The notes under the pieces: model-generated
The model's database searches: none
What the model saw: the letters and a program-made list of their open reading frames with translations, nothing else
What the model was told of the DNA's origin: nothing
Source: Thermoflexus sp.
GTDB taxonomy: Bacteria > Chloroflexota > Anaerolineae > Aggregatilineales > Aggregatilineaceae
DNA length: 64,000 nt
Direction of reading: 5' to 3'
NCBI GenBank assembly: GCA_020724465.1
Contig: DYGX01000003.1
Span: 257,356-321,355 of the forward strand
Translations under genes and position numbers: made by a program
Shown: in pieces, positions 1 to 8,456 of the stretch
How positions within the stretch are numbered: the first letter of the stretch is position 1
Layout: the number at the start of each line of letters is the position of its first letter

Positions 1-75
1 CTCCTCAACGTCGGTCAGCTCAGGCATGCTGTACAGCCCCGATCCGCCGATCACGCCGATTCGTACCGGGTCCAT
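1..75 (-). CDS. mtnP: S-methyl-5'-thioadenosine phosphorylase, N-terminal 25 codons (cut by window edge)
   Basis: Only the first 25 codons lie in the window; the rest runs off the left edge. The translation begins MDPVRIGVIGGSGLYSMPEL, and IGVIGGSGLY is the phosphate-binding N-terminal signature of the MTA/inosine phosphorylase family (PNP superfamily class), which splits methylthioadenosine into adenine and methylthioribose-1-phosphate for methionine salvage. The ATG at 73-75 is preceded on the minus strand by GGAAGGAGAT, a strong ribosome binding site. A related nucleoside phosphorylase is possible because the specificity residues are outside the window. Confidence 0.75.
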   Translation of the reverse strand, partial: MDPVRIGVIGGSGLYSMPELTDVEE

Positions 76-153
76 AGGCCGCTTATCTCCTTCCAGCAAT
101 CAGGCGCGAAACACTCGCCGCAAGTGTACCGCCAAACCGGGCCGCGCCCCAAC

Positions 154-798
154 TTAGCGCGGGGCCGGGTACAGGGCGATCACATCCTCGGGACTGAGAT
201 CGGGCGGCGGGGTGGGCGTTGGCGTAGGCGTGCTGGTGGGAGCAACATAGGGCTGAGGGGTCGGGAAGACGATCACCGAGCGGGTGGTGGTAAATGGCAC
301 GAAAAACAACACGAAACACGCGACCAGCAGCAACACCCACAGCGCCGACAGAGCCATCCCGATCAGCCCGTAGCGCCGGGTGCGAGCCGGGTCGTGGGCG
401 TTCTTGGCGTTGATCACGGCGAGCAGCGAGAGAATGAACCCGATTGGGGGCAGGCAGTAGATCCCGCCGCCGCAGGCGGCCAGCGAGAACAGCGCGATCA
501 GCAGGGCGATCAGGCCGAGCAGATCGGTCGAGTTGCCGCGGTAGAGTCCGTCATCGTCGGATTTACGCTTGCGGGCAGCGCCGGCCTGCGCCCCGAGAAG
601 CTGCCCGGCATACTGAGCCGGGTCTTCCACCGCCACACCGCGCAGCCGCGCTTCCTCGGCGTGTTCGGCGCACAGGCGCTGGCCGTCCGCCGTGTAGTAC
701 AGGCAGTAGGCGCACAGCGGCTTGCCACACACCTCGCAGCGTTCCAGTGCCAGCCGGCCCGGATGATTTGCGCAATGCAGCGTCTCCCAACCGCCCAT
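154..798 (-). CDS. Zinc-motif membrane protein with C-terminal Thr-Pro tail
   Basis: A 214-residue protein of unknown function. The N-terminal 60 residues carry paired Cys/His motifs (CANHPGR, CEVCGKPLC, CYY, CAEH) like a B-box or DUF2614-type zinc binding module. Two hydrophobic segments follow (around GLIALLIALFSLAACGGGIY and the LIGMALSALWVLLLVACFVL region), as in DUF4190-like proteins. A low-complexity Thr-Pro linker then leads to a short C-terminus. The ATG at 798 is chosen because GGGGGAG sits 7 bases before it; an in-frame GTG at 813 would lie upstream of that site. It is on the same strand as the CHAT gene, 63 bases downstream. The zinc module probably mediates protein contacts at the membrane (inference). 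Confidence 0.6.
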   Translation of the reverse strand: MGGWETLHCANHPGRLALERCEVCGKPLCAYCLYYTADGQRLCAEHAEEARLRGVAVEDPAQYAGQLLGAQAGAARKRKSDDDGLYRGNSTDLLGLIALLIALFSLAACGGGIYCLPPIGFILSLLAVINAKNAHDPARTRRYGLIGMALSALWVLLLVACFVLFFVPFTTTRSVIVFPTPQPYVAPTSTPTPTPTPPPDLSPEDVIALYPAPR

Positions 799-861
799 GC
801 CAGTCTCCCCCACGCCAGAGACAACCTGTGCCGCCTGGCACAGGACCGGGCCATGCCGCCA

Positions 862-3800
862 TCATTCCGCGGTCAGCGCGCGCCGCACGCTCTCCAACGC
901 CGCCAGCTGACGCCCTACCTGGTGCCGAGCCAGCACCTCGCGGGACTGCTCCAGCCGCGCCAGGACGGGATCGCGCTCCGCGCCCTGGCCGGTCAGCACG
1001 TGCCGCGCGTCGAGCTGGTGCGCGCGAACGATCAGGTCTGCCGCGCTGCTCGCCAGAGCCGGCGCGTATACCTCGTTGGCGATCGCCAGCGCGCGGTAGA
1101 TCAGCGGCAGCGCGTCGCCCGGTGCTCCCGACGCAATGCGCAGCTTGCCGAGCGTCAGCAGCACCCCGGCAAGGTGAGGCGCGTCGCCGAGGCGCTCGTA
1201 CAGTGCCCGGCTGCGCTCGGCCAGCGACGTCGCCTCGTCCAGCTCGCCACGCCGCGCCAGCAGACGCCCCAGCTCGTGAAAAACCTGCGCCAGATCGTCC
1301 CCGGCGCTGCCCGTCAGCAGATCGGGTAGCGCGGCGCGCAGATGCCCTTCGGCAGCGGACCAGGCCGCGTCTCGTTCGGCTGTGCGCCCCAGCCGGTGGG
1401 CGTGGGCCGCGCGGACCAGATGCGCCAGCCCCAGGCGAACCAGGATCTGGCCGCGCAGCAGAGGCGGCTCGATGCCACATGGCGCGCTCAGCGCGTCCTT
1501 CAGAACCGCGATCGCCCGATCCACCTCGCCCAGGCGCAGCAGCGCCTCGGCCAGATCGCGCTGCATCGCCGCTGCACGCTCGATCAGCCCGGCTTGGCGA
1601 TAGCCCGCCAGCGCCGCTTCATAGCGCGAGAGGGCAGCTCGCCGGCGCCGCTGCGCGATCAGCGCGCGCGCCCAGCTTTCGGCCAGCGCCGCCGCTACCC
1701 TCACGCTGGCACTCTTCCCGGCCAGCAGCGCCTTGAGCGCCGCGCCAATGGTCTCCTCAGCCGCGTCGATCTCGCCCAAAGCCAGCAGGTGCTCGCCGTA
1801 GGCTCGGCTCGCGCTCGCCAGCACGTTGCGGTCGACGCCAGCCAGCGCCTGCGTCATCTGCAACAGGTAGCCCGCTTCCTCGCGCCGCTCTGGCAGCAGG
1901 CTGAGCGCCTCGCCCATCGCAATCTGCAGCCGGGCGTAGTCGGGCCCCTCGCCCAGCGTCTCGCGGACCGGTTGCGCGCTGCGCCAGAATTCGTCGGCCA
2001 GCCCGGCGCGGCGATAGGCCGGGGCTGCCGTCACCAGCAGACGCGCCACCATCGCGCGCGGGAGCGTGCTGTCGGGCCGCGTCTGGCGGCGGATCACGGC
2101 GCGGGTGTTGTTCAGCCACGCCTGCTCGACCCGGCTTAGCGGCGCATCGAGCGGGCGCTCCGGCGCGCTCGCCCAACATTGCACCAGATAGCGCATCACA
2201 TAGCCGTCCACCTGATCGCCGCGAGCGCCATTGAGCGGGCTGAACGCCGCGACCTGCGCGCGCACCTCAGGCGGGATCGCCAGCAGCCCGTCTTCTTCGC
2301 GCAGCAGCCCGGCCGTCAGCAACTTCTCAAGCTGCGCCTCGACCTGCTCCGCGCCGCCCAGCAGCATCCCGGCCAGCGCCCGGTCGAAGGCGTCCGACAG
2401 ATGCTGTGCGCGCACCAGCAGCCGGACCGGGTTCCCGGCCTCGCCCGCCAGCAGAGTCAGGCGCCGCCGCAAATACAACGCCAGCGGATCGGGCATATCC
2501 GGGCGGTAGCTCGCCAGTTCTTCCAGCGCCGCGTCCAGCCCGTCGGCGCGGGCCAGTGCCACGCCGTGATCGATCAGCCAGGGGATCGCGTGCGTGCGCT
2601 CCAGAAAGTCGTCAAGAGTATCGACGTCGAGCGCCTCGACCTGGCGCTCGACCGCCAGCCGCAGCGCGAGCGTGCGGGCCGCCTTCGCCGGCAGATGCTC
2701 GACGGCAACCGTCCGGCTCGCCACTGCCGGAGTGAGCAGAGCGCTTGCGTCCGGCGCAGTCAGAAGGACGCGCGCCTGCGTCTTGGTGCCAAGCTTCTCC
2801 AGGAACGCCCGCAAAGCCGCGCGCTCGCCCGCTGCGTCCAGCCGGTTCACCCCGTCCAGCACGATCAGCGCCGGCTCGCGGCCCAGGCGGTCGATCACCG
2901 CGTCTTCGGGTGCATAGGGCGGCAGCGCGACCAACTGCGCCACCTGCGCTGCGATCTCGCGGGCCAGCGTCTGCCCTGTGATCGTCACCCACAGCACGCC
3001 GGACGGGTAGCGCCACGCGAAGCGCCCGGCATATTCCGCTGCCAGCCAGCTTTTGCCCTGCCCCGCCGCGCCGTGGAACGCGATCAGGTGTGGCGCTTCG
3101 CCGGGCGGATCCTGCGCCAGCGCGCTGAGCTGCTCGCGCCGCCCGACGAACCCGGTGTGTTGCGGGACGTTGACCAGCAGCGGATCGCCGCTGATCACCA
3201 GCGGGCAGCTTGCGCGCCCCTCAGGCGGGGGCAGCGGCAGCGCCGGATCATCCACGGCGTCCGGCGCGTCCCGCTCGACGTATTCCAGGCGCTCCGCCTG
3301 GCCGTTGGGCTGTTGCTTGAGTACGGCGAGCGCGCCGCGGTAGGCGCGCCGAATCGACTCGCCCCCGGCCAGCGCAGCGTAGAAATGCGCGGCAAACAGG
3401 CGCGCGTTGGCCGGCAGCAGCTTGCGCCGCGCGCCGATCACCGCCTGGATGCCGGTTTGCTCGACCAGCAACCGCGCCATGTGCTCGCTGAAACAACCGT
3501 CGAAGATCGCCACCAGCGCGCCGCCGGGCTTGAAGACGTTGGCGACATACTCCGCTACAGCGTACGACTCGTGGCCGTTCTCGTCCTCAAGGTAGAGCAT
3601 GTCGCGCTCGCCGTAACAGACGAAGTGCACCACGCGGTAAGCGTCGGGGCCGCCGTGGCTCAGCGCCGCAGCAAGCTGCTGCGACGTCGGCGGGGTAAGG
3701 CGGACCAGCGCCAGCGGCGCAGCCTCGGCCCCCGCGCGCGCCGTTGCATCGCGCAATGCTGCGCGCATCACGTCCCACTCGGCGACGCGATCCAGCGGGT

Positions 3801-3975
3801 TGAGCGGATCCTGCCCGCTGCTCATCGCGGCATAGGGAGCGGCGATCACCGCCAGGACCGGGAGATAGCGGCGCAACGCCGCCGCACCCGGATCCTCCAC
3901 GGCAGCGCGCCCGTCGGCGATCATTTGGGGGGCCGGTCCCTGGGGCGGAAAAGCGGAAAGTCTCGTCTGTTCCAT
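862..3975 (-). CDS. CHAT caspase-like protease / NTPase / TPR protein
   Basis: A 1037-residue multidomain protein. Residues about 30-265 look like a CHAT domain (separase/caspase-like cysteine protease). The expected catalytic His is H117 in RVVHFVCYGE and the Cys is C161 in VAIFDGCFSE. A linker leads to a P-loop NTPase of the STAND/NB-ARC kind starting at GFVGRREQL, with Walker A GAAGQGKS (302-309) and a Walker B-like PALIVLDGV. The C-terminal half is Ala/Leu-rich helical repeats that read as TPRs, around residues 590-1000. The arrangement is that of a switch protein: repeats sense, the NTPase oligomerises, CHAT cuts. The target is unknown; in related systems such proteins act in cell death or anti-phage signalling. 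The ATG lies 8 bases after a TATACT box, so the mRNA may be leaderless. Confidence 0.75.
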   Translation of the reverse strand: MEQTRLSAFPPQGPAPQMIADGRAAVEDPGAAALRRYLPVLAVIAAPYAAMSSGQDPLNPLDRVAEWDVMRAALRDATARAGAEAAPLALVRLTPPTSQQLAAALSHGGPDAYRVVHFVCYGERDMLYLEDENGHESYAVAEYVANVFKPGGALVAIFDGCFSEHMARLLVEQTGIQAVIGARRKLLPANARLFAAHFYAALAGGESIRRAYRGALAVLKQQPNGQAERLEYVERDAPDAVDDPALPLPPPEGRASCPLVISGDPLLVNVPQHTGFVGRREQLSALAQDPPGEAPHLIAFHGAAGQGKSWLAAEYAGRFAWRYPSGVLWVTITGQTLAREIAAQVAQLVALPPYAPEDAVIDRLGREPALIVLDGVNRLDAAGERAALRAFLEKLGTKTQARVLLTAPDASALLTPAVASRTVAVEHLPAKAARTLALRLAVERQVEALDVDTLDDFLERTHAIPWLIDHGVALARADGLDAALEELASYRPDMPDPLALYLRRRLTLLAGEAGNPVRLLVRAQHLSDAFDRALAGMLLGGAEQVEAQLEKLLTAGLLREEDGLLAIPPEVRAQVAAFSPLNGARGDQVDGYVMRYLVQCWASAPERPLDAPLSRVEQAWLNNTRAVIRRQTRPDSTLPRAMVARLLVTAAPAYRRAGLADEFWRSAQPVRETLGEGPDYARLQIAMGEALSLLPERREEAGYLLQMTQALAGVDRNVLASASRAYGEHLLALGEIDAAEETIGAALKALLAGKSASVRVAAALAESWARALIAQRRRRAALSRYEAALAGYRQAGLIERAAAMQRDLAEALLRLGEVDRAIAVLKDALSAPCGIEPPLLRGQILVRLGLAHLVRAAHAHRLGRTAERDAAWSAAEGHLRAALPDLLTGSAGDDLAQVFHELGRLLARRGELDEATSLAERSRALYERLGDAPHLAGVLLTLGKLRIASGAPGDALPLIYRALAIANEVYAPALASSAADLIVRAHQLDARHVLTGQGAERDPVLARLEQSREVLARHQVGRQLAALESVRRALTAE

Positions 3976-3983
3976 AGGGACGC

Positions 3984-3989
3984 AGTATA
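3984..3989 (-). promoter_or_regulatory. -10 box (TATACT) of the CHAT gene, leaderless configuration
   Basis: On the minus strand TATACT is followed by eight bases and then the CHAT gene ATG. No convincing -35 is seen at 16-18 bases (best is a TTCGCT-like hexamer). Transcription would start at or next to the A of ATG. Confidence 0.5.
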
Positions 3990-4022
3990 GTGCAAAGCGC
4001 GAAAAAGCGAAACGCGCGCGCC

Positions 4023-5735
4023 CTACGGCGCGTCATCGATCAGGCCGCGCGCCCGCAACCGCTCGTGAAGCTGCTCGTAGCTGATGCCATAGCGGGCCGC
4101 GATCTCGCGCGCATAGCTGCGGCCGCGCGGCGGCCCCGGCACGATGCGATAGGTCTGGCGGATGCCGACGCCGTTTTCGCCCGGCTGCTCCTCGGCCAGC
4201 GAAACCAGGCTGACCACGCGGCTGTCGCCGCCCGGCTCGGCGTTGAGCGCGTCTACCTCGGCGGCCAGGTCGTGCAGGTGCGTCGCATAGATCGCTCGCG
4301 CGCCCAGCAGTCGCAGCACGCGCACCACGTCCGCCGCCAGATACAGACTTTCGCCCGCGCTGGTGCTGGAGAGCGATTCGTTGAGGATGATCAGGCTGGC
4401 GCGCGTCGCCTCGCCGAAGATCGCGCTCAGGCGGGCGGCTTCTTCGCCCAGGCGCCCCGCTTCGGTTTCGGGCGCTTCTTCCGCCGGAAAGTGCGTGTAA
4501 ATGGCATCCACCGGGCTGATGCGCGCCCACGAACCGGGAACGTACAGCCCGGCCTGCGCCAGCACCTGTGCCAGCCCGATCCCCTGCGCGTAGGTCGTCT
4601 TGCCGCCCTGGTTCGGACCGGTCAGGATGAAGACGCGGCCCGCGTCGTCGAAGCGAACGGCGTTGGTGACGATCCGGCCAGCGCCGTCTTCGGCCAGCGC
4701 CCGCAGCGCCAGATTGAGGTTGTACGCGTCATCGATCAGGCAGATGCGCTCCTCAACCGGCGCGATCTCCGGGCGGCAGACGGGTAGCCCGGCGGCGCGC
4801 AGCCGTTCGATCAGCCGCGCCGCACCCAGGTAGAAGGCCAGCTCGGCTTGCAGCGACCCCAGAAACGCTCCACCCAGCGCGACATATCGCTGCAAGGCGC
4901 GCGCCACAGGGCGGCTGGCCTGCTTGAGCACATCGGCCAGGTCGCGAAACAGGGGGTAGAGCATCGGGTTGGTGACGTCGACCCCCGCCGGGTCTTGGGA
5001 GCGGCGCTCGCGCGGGATGGCGTGCAGCGGCCCGATACTTTCCTGGGCATCCGCCTTGCCGCGTCCGAACAGCGCGGCGAACAGCGACGGCGTCTCGCCG
5101 CGAAACGGGCGGTCGTGCACGCCGAGCAGCGCCGCCCCCACCGGGCGAAGGCGATCGTCCAGGTTGACGCCGATCGTGATGCTCGCCACACTGCGCACAG
5201 CCTGGACCATGGCCGGGAGATCGCGCTCCAGCTCGCCAAAAAGCGGATCCCGCGCCGCGGCCAGGGCGTAATCCCGCAGCGCGCGCAGCCCCGCCGATTG
5301 GACGCCCGCGCCCTCGCCCTCGAACGCCGCGCACAGCCCGCGCACACACTCAACGTACGATTCGAGGTGACCCACGCGCCAGACAACCTCGTGCAGCGGG
5401 GTCTGGTCGGGGCGTGCTGAATAGCGGAAGCGCTCGACGGCGCGGATCGACGGGAGCAGCGCGTCCAGCCGGGCCGCCAGCGCCGGGAAGCGGAGCAGGT
5501 CATCCAGCACAGCCTGGCGATAGGCGATGACGGCGGGATCCGCGCAGAGATGCGCCAGCGCCGCGTGAATCGAGCGGGGGTCGCCGCCCGGCGCAGCGCA
5601 CAACCCGCGGACGGTCGTTTCCAGATCCAGGTCGGCGGCAGCCGTGACGCTCAGGCGTGGAGCGGGCTCGCCCAGGGCGGCACCGGCTTCGGGCGGCCAG
5701 AGCAGGCTGATGGATAGCGGTGGGTTGGGCGGCAT
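4023..5735 (-). CDS. MutS-like ATPase (domain III/V only)
   Basis: A 570-residue protein with the C-terminal core of the MutS family and no mismatch-recognition domain I. The helical lever/clamp region occupies roughly residues 40-330. The ABC-type ATPase follows, with Walker A GPNQGGKTT (about 373-381) and a Walker B segment LIILNESLSSTS. The usual Walker B Asp is Asn here, while the catalytic Glu is kept. The C-terminus ends in a helix-turn-helix-like dimerisation tail. It is not MutS1, and no Smr nuclease domain is visible, so it is not typical MutS2. The start at 5735 is chosen because it falls 22 bases after the SDR stop; upstream in-frame ATG 5786 would overlap the SDR gene. It is last in a tight minus-strand run with FHA, GNAT and SDR genes. 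Confidence 0.7.
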   Translation of the reverse strand: MPPNPPLSISLLWPPEAGAALGEPAPRLSVTAAADLDLETTVRGLCAAPGGDPRSIHAALAHLCADPAVIAYRQAVLDDLLRFPALAARLDALLPSIRAVERFRYSARPDQTPLHEVVWRVGHLESYVECVRGLCAAFEGEGAGVQSAGLRALRDYALAAARDPLFGELERDLPAMVQAVRSVASITIGVNLDDRLRPVGAALLGVHDRPFRGETPSLFAALFGRGKADAQESIGPLHAIPRERRSQDPAGVDVTNPMLYPLFRDLADVLKQASRPVARALQRYVALGGAFLGSLQAELAFYLGAARLIERLRAAGLPVCRPEIAPVEERICLIDDAYNLNLALRALAEDGAGRIVTNAVRFDDAGRVFILTGPNQGGKTTYAQGIGLAQVLAQAGLYVPGSWARISPVDAIYTHFPAEEAPETEAGRLGEEAARLSAIFGEATRASLIILNESLSSTSAGESLYLAADVVRVLRLLGARAIYATHLHDLAAEVDALNAEPGGDSRVVSLVSLAEEQPGENGVGIRQTYRIVPGPPRGRSYAREIAARYGISYEQLHERLRARGLIDDAP

Positions 5736-5757
5736 CGATCCGGCGAGGGACCTCGCA

Positions 5758-6549
5758 TCACAGCGTGGCGCGGATCGACCCGCCATCGACCGGGATCATC
5801 GCGCCATGCACATACCCCGCCGCCGGCGAGCACAGGAACACCGCCACGTTGGCGAATTCCTCAGGCGTGCCCATGCGCCGCAGCGGGGTTCCGGCGGTTT
5901 GCTCGGCGGCGATCTCGTCCGGCGTGCGGCCCTCGCGCTCGGCCCGCGCGGCGTTCAGCTCGGTGACCCGCTCGGTGCGCGTCCAGCCCGGCAGGATGCT
6001 GTTGACGCGGATGCCTTGCGGCCCCAGCTCGTTGGCGAGCGATTTGGTCAGCCCGACCACGCCCATCCGCACGCTGTTGGACAGAATCAGGTTGTCGATC
6101 GGCTGCTTGACTGAGACGGACGCGATGGTCAGGATCGCGGCGCGGTTGCTCTGGCGCAGGTACGGCAGCGCGGCGTGAATCAGGCGCACCGCGCTCATGA
6201 CCGACAGCTCGAAGGCGCGCTGCCAGGCGTCCAGGGGAACGCTCTCGAAGCTCCCCGGCGGCGGCCCGCCCGCGTTGGTGACGAGAATGTCCAGCCCCCC
6301 CAGCGCCGCTACCGCCCCGGCGACGATGCGGCCCGCGTCGTCCGGATTGGCGACATCACCCACCAGCGGGACGACTTCGCCATCGGTTTCGGCGCGAATC
6401 GCCTGTGCAGCCTGTTCCAGCGCCGCGCTGTGGCGCCCGTTGATCGCCACGCGCGCCCCTTCCAGGCTGAACCGGCGCGCGGTCGCGCCGCCCAGTCCCC
6501 GGCTGCTCGCCGCCACCAACACCCGTGCGCCTTCAAGACCCAGATCCAT
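5758..6549 (-). CDS. SDR-family protein lacking the usual Tyr-x3-Lys pair
   Basis: A 263-residue classical short-chain dehydrogenase/reductase by length and fold. The N-terminal nucleotide site is AASSRGLGGATA, NAG is at 92-94, and the C-terminus ends in VDGGSIRATL. The active-site block is unusual. In the alignment to FabG-type proteins the Tyr falls on S157 and the Lys on R161 (LILSNSVRMGVVGLTKS). The remaining Ser (S144 or S146) is present. Catalysis by the standard mechanism is therefore doubtful, although a distinct SDR subfamily with this pattern may exist. Its ATG overlaps the GNAT stop as TGATG, so the two are translationally coupled. Substrate unknown. Confidence 0.75.
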   Translation of the reverse strand: MDLGLEGARVLVAASSRGLGGATARRFSLEGARVAINGRHSAALEQAAQAIRAETDGEVVPLVGDVANPDDAGRIVAGAVAALGGLDILVTNAGGPPPGSFESVPLDAWQRAFELSVMSAVRLIHAALPYLRQSNRAAILTIASVSVKQPIDNLILSNSVRMGVVGLTKSLANELGPQGIRVNSILPGWTRTERVTELNAARAEREGRTPDEIAAEQTAGTPLRRMGTPEEFANVAVFLCSPAAGYVHGAMIPVDGGSIRATL

Positions 6550-7025
6550 CAGTCCGCCTCCTTCACGGAAAGTCGCAGGATCAGTCGATCGACCCCATCG
6601 CCATAGTAGTTTTCTTCAATTCGCTCCCGGACAAACCCGTTCCGCTCGAACGTGCGAATGCCCGGTTCGTTCTCCGGGTGGAGCGTGGTACGGATCTCGT
6701 GCACGCCGCTAGCGCGCAGTTCCTCGACCACCTGCGCGACCAGCCGGCTGCCGACCCCGCGCCCGCGGCTGTGCGCCTGAACGGCCAGATTCAGGATCCA
6801 GCCGGTGTGTCCGGTCTGGTTGATGGCCCCGCAGACATGGCCGACCAGCAGCTCACCCCGCTCGGCGACCCACACCAACCGGGGAAAGAGGTCGTGCAGT
6901 TGGCGGAAGAAATAATACGAATAGGCGCCGCTGCCGTAGACTTTACGCTCAAGCTCGGTAATCTGGGCAAGATCGGACGGACGAAAGAGACGCAGTATGA
7001 TCTCCTCGCCTGCCTGCCACACCAT
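6549..7025 (-). CDS. GNAT-family N-acetyltransferase, RimI-like
   Basis: A 158-residue GNAT domain protein. The acetyl-CoA pyrophosphate loop is RGRGVGSRLV, preceded by the ILNLAVQAHSRG beta4-alpha3 region and followed by the TTLHPENEPGIRTFERNGF element typical of RimI-like enzymes. Substrate (protein N-terminus or small amine) cannot be told. ATG 7025 is chosen because GGGGG lies 6 bases before it; an in-frame TTG at 7037 lacks such a site. Its stop overlaps the SDR start (TGATG), and it follows the FhaB-like gene by 52 bases, so it is probably in the same transcript. Confidence 0.8.
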   Translation of the reverse strand: MVWQAGEEIILRLFRPSDLAQITELERKVYGSGAYSYYFFRQLHDLFPRLVWVAERGELLVGHVCGAINQTGHTGWILNLAVQAHSRGRGVGSRLVAQVVEELRASGVHEIRTTLHPENEPGIRTFERNGFVRERIEENYYGDGVDRLILRLSVKEAD

Positions 7026-7077
7026 GGTTGCCCCCAATCCGCGGCCTGCTGCCGCCGGTGTTTCCTGCGCCGCACCC

Positions 7078-7515
7078 CTATTCCAGTTCCAGCTTGAGCT
7101 GGATCTGGCCGATCCCGATCACGTCTCCGGACGAGATCACCGTCGGTTCGCGCACCGGCTCGCCGTTGAGCAGCGTGCCGTTGCTGCTGTTGCGATCTTC
7201 CAGCCACCACTGCCCCCCGCGCCGGGTCAGGAGGGCGTGTTCCTGGCTGCAAAAGGTGTCGTCCAGCACAATGGTATTGGTCGGCGCGCGGCCTACGCTG
7301 GTCAGCGGCAGCAGCGGAAAAGCGGTCCCAACCTCGGCGACGCCGTCCTTGGAGCGGATCACCACCAGCCGCCCGCGCTGGCGGCGGCGGTCTTCGGCAG
7401 CATCTGCCGCCACGCGATAATCGCGCCACACGATCACAAACAAGGCGCCCACAAACGCCAGCAGCGCGGCGCTTGTCAGCACCCGCAGCACGAACAAAAG
7501 CGCCTCAACACTCAA
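7078..7515 (-). CDS. Membrane-anchored FHA-domain protein, FhaB-like
   Basis: A 145-residue protein: one N-terminal transmembrane helix (about residues 5-28, LLFVLRVLTSAALLAFVGAL) and then a C-terminal FHA phosphothreonine-binding domain with the signature pieces VGRAPTN, SQEHALL and NSSNGTLLNG. It would hold the FHA domain on the cytoplasmic face and recruit Thr-phosphorylated partners. The probable start is TTG at 7513-7515, which overlaps the upstream FhaA-like stop as TTGA, the equivalent of the common ATGA coupling; no ATG fits without running deep into the neighbour. The pair resembles actinobacterial fhaA-fhaB, but no kinase, phosphatase or PBP gene is next to it here. Confidence 0.8.
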   Translation of the reverse strand: MSVEALLFVLRVLTSAALLAFVGALFVIVWRDYRVAADAAEDRRRQRGRLVVIRSKDGVAEVGTAFPLLPLTSVGRAPTNTIVLDDTFCSQEHALLTRRGGQWWLEDRNSSNGTLLNGEPVREPTVISSGDVIGIGQIQLKLELE

Positions 7516-8351
7516 TCGAACTCGTCCTCTTCCAGCTCGTCGGCCAGGCCGGCGGCCCGCTCGTCCAGCGACAGGTTGAGCTGCGTGTCGCGGTGCGGCT
7601 CGTATTCGCTGGTCGTCTGCTCGTCCACCGTATACACCAGCCGCACCCCCGCCAGCGCGATGACGTCCCCCGGCTGCAAGACGCACTCGGACACGCGCTG
7701 ATCGTTGACGAATGTCCCGGCGCGGCTGCCCAGATCATACAGCACATACGCGCCGAACCGATAGCGAAGCTGGCAGTGATGGCGGCTGACGCGCGGATCG
7801 TCCAGCACGATCGTGTTGTCGCGCCGCCGCCCGATGTTGATCACCGTCCGGTCGAGCGGGATATAGGTCTGGCCGTTAACCACCAGATAGGCCTGGGGCA
7901 GCGACGCTGAATCTGCCCCCCTGGCCTCTTCGGCAACGTCCAGCGTTTCCATCACCTGGGTTGCCTCGCGCGCCACCACGGCGTGATCGGCGTGCACCAC
8001 CACCGTGTGCAGCGTCACCGCGTCGTCCGGAACCAGGTCGACCTGAGGCGGGGCGTCCAGACGCAACCCGCTCTCGCGGGCCAGATTGACCATGTGGGCG
8101 GCCAGCATCCCCGCCAGATCGGGCTGTTGGGCGGCCAAAGCCTCGGCATCCGCCGGGTGCACGTGCACGGCGTAATGGTTGGGCGCCAGCCGCGTCCCAT
8201 CGGGTCCGGGCCGGGCAAGATCGTCCATGGCGTGCGCCATCCGCAGTGCCACCTCGCGCGGATGCAGCCGCCCGGCAAACAGGCGCGCGAAGCCCCCTTC
8301 GACCAGCGCCTGAATTCGTTCTTCAAACCGTGAGAACTGGCGTTTGTCCAT
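7512..8351 (-). CDS. FHA-domain protein with FhaA N-terminal domain (DUF3662)
   Basis: A 279-residue protein. Residues 1 to about 115 match the FhaA N-terminal domain (starts MDKRQFSRFEERIQALVEG, contains PREVALRMAHAMDD). A central linker leads to an FHA domain at about 165-250 with INIGRRRDN, SRHHCQLR and SRAGTFVND. FHA domains bind phosphothreonine; FhaA in actinobacteria works in cell-wall and division control under PknB-type kinases, and a comparable role is inferred only. ATG 8351 is chosen over the in-frame GTG at 8384 because a TATAAT box ends 6 bases before it, leaving no room for an upstream start. First gene of the FHA-FHA-GNAT-SDR-MutS run. Confidence 0.85.
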   Translation of the reverse strand: MDKRQFSRFEERIQALVEGGFARLFAGRLHPREVALRMAHAMDDLARPGPDGTRLAPNHYAVHVHPADAEALAAQQPDLAGMLAAHMVNLARESGLRLDAPPQVDLVPDDAVTLHTVVVHADHAVVAREATQVMETLDVAEEARGADSASLPQAYLVVNGQTYIPLDRTVINIGRRRDNTIVLDDPRVSRHHCQLRYRFGAYVLYDLGSRAGTFVNDQRVSECVLQPGDVIALAGVRLVYTVDEQTTSEYEPHRDTQLNLSLDERAAGLADELEEDEFD

Positions 8352-8357
8352 ACGTGC

Positions 8358-8363
8358 ATTATA
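8358..8363 (-). promoter_or_regulatory. -10 box (TATAAT) of the FhaA-like gene, leaderless configuration
   Basis: Consensus TATAAT on the minus strand, then GCACGT, then ATG at 8351. With a normal 7-base -10 to +1 distance the transcript would begin at the start codon itself. No good -35 is visible. Confidence 0.6.
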
Positions 8364-8456
8364 CCAAGTCCGCTCCGGATTCACTTGGCCGATCCGCGCG
8401 GATGGACCACGTCTACTCTACGCAGAGATGACGCGAGCCACGTCAGATAAGACGAA

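Noticed and set aside
2179..3990. 603-codon open frame on the plus strand, opposite the CHAT gene
   Set aside because: Antisense shadow; the CHAT frame has recognisable domains and a promoter.
5736..5786. Earlier start (5786) for the MutS-like gene
   Set aside because: It would overlap the SDR gene by 29 bases and add residues without family character; ATG 5735 lies just after the SDR stop.
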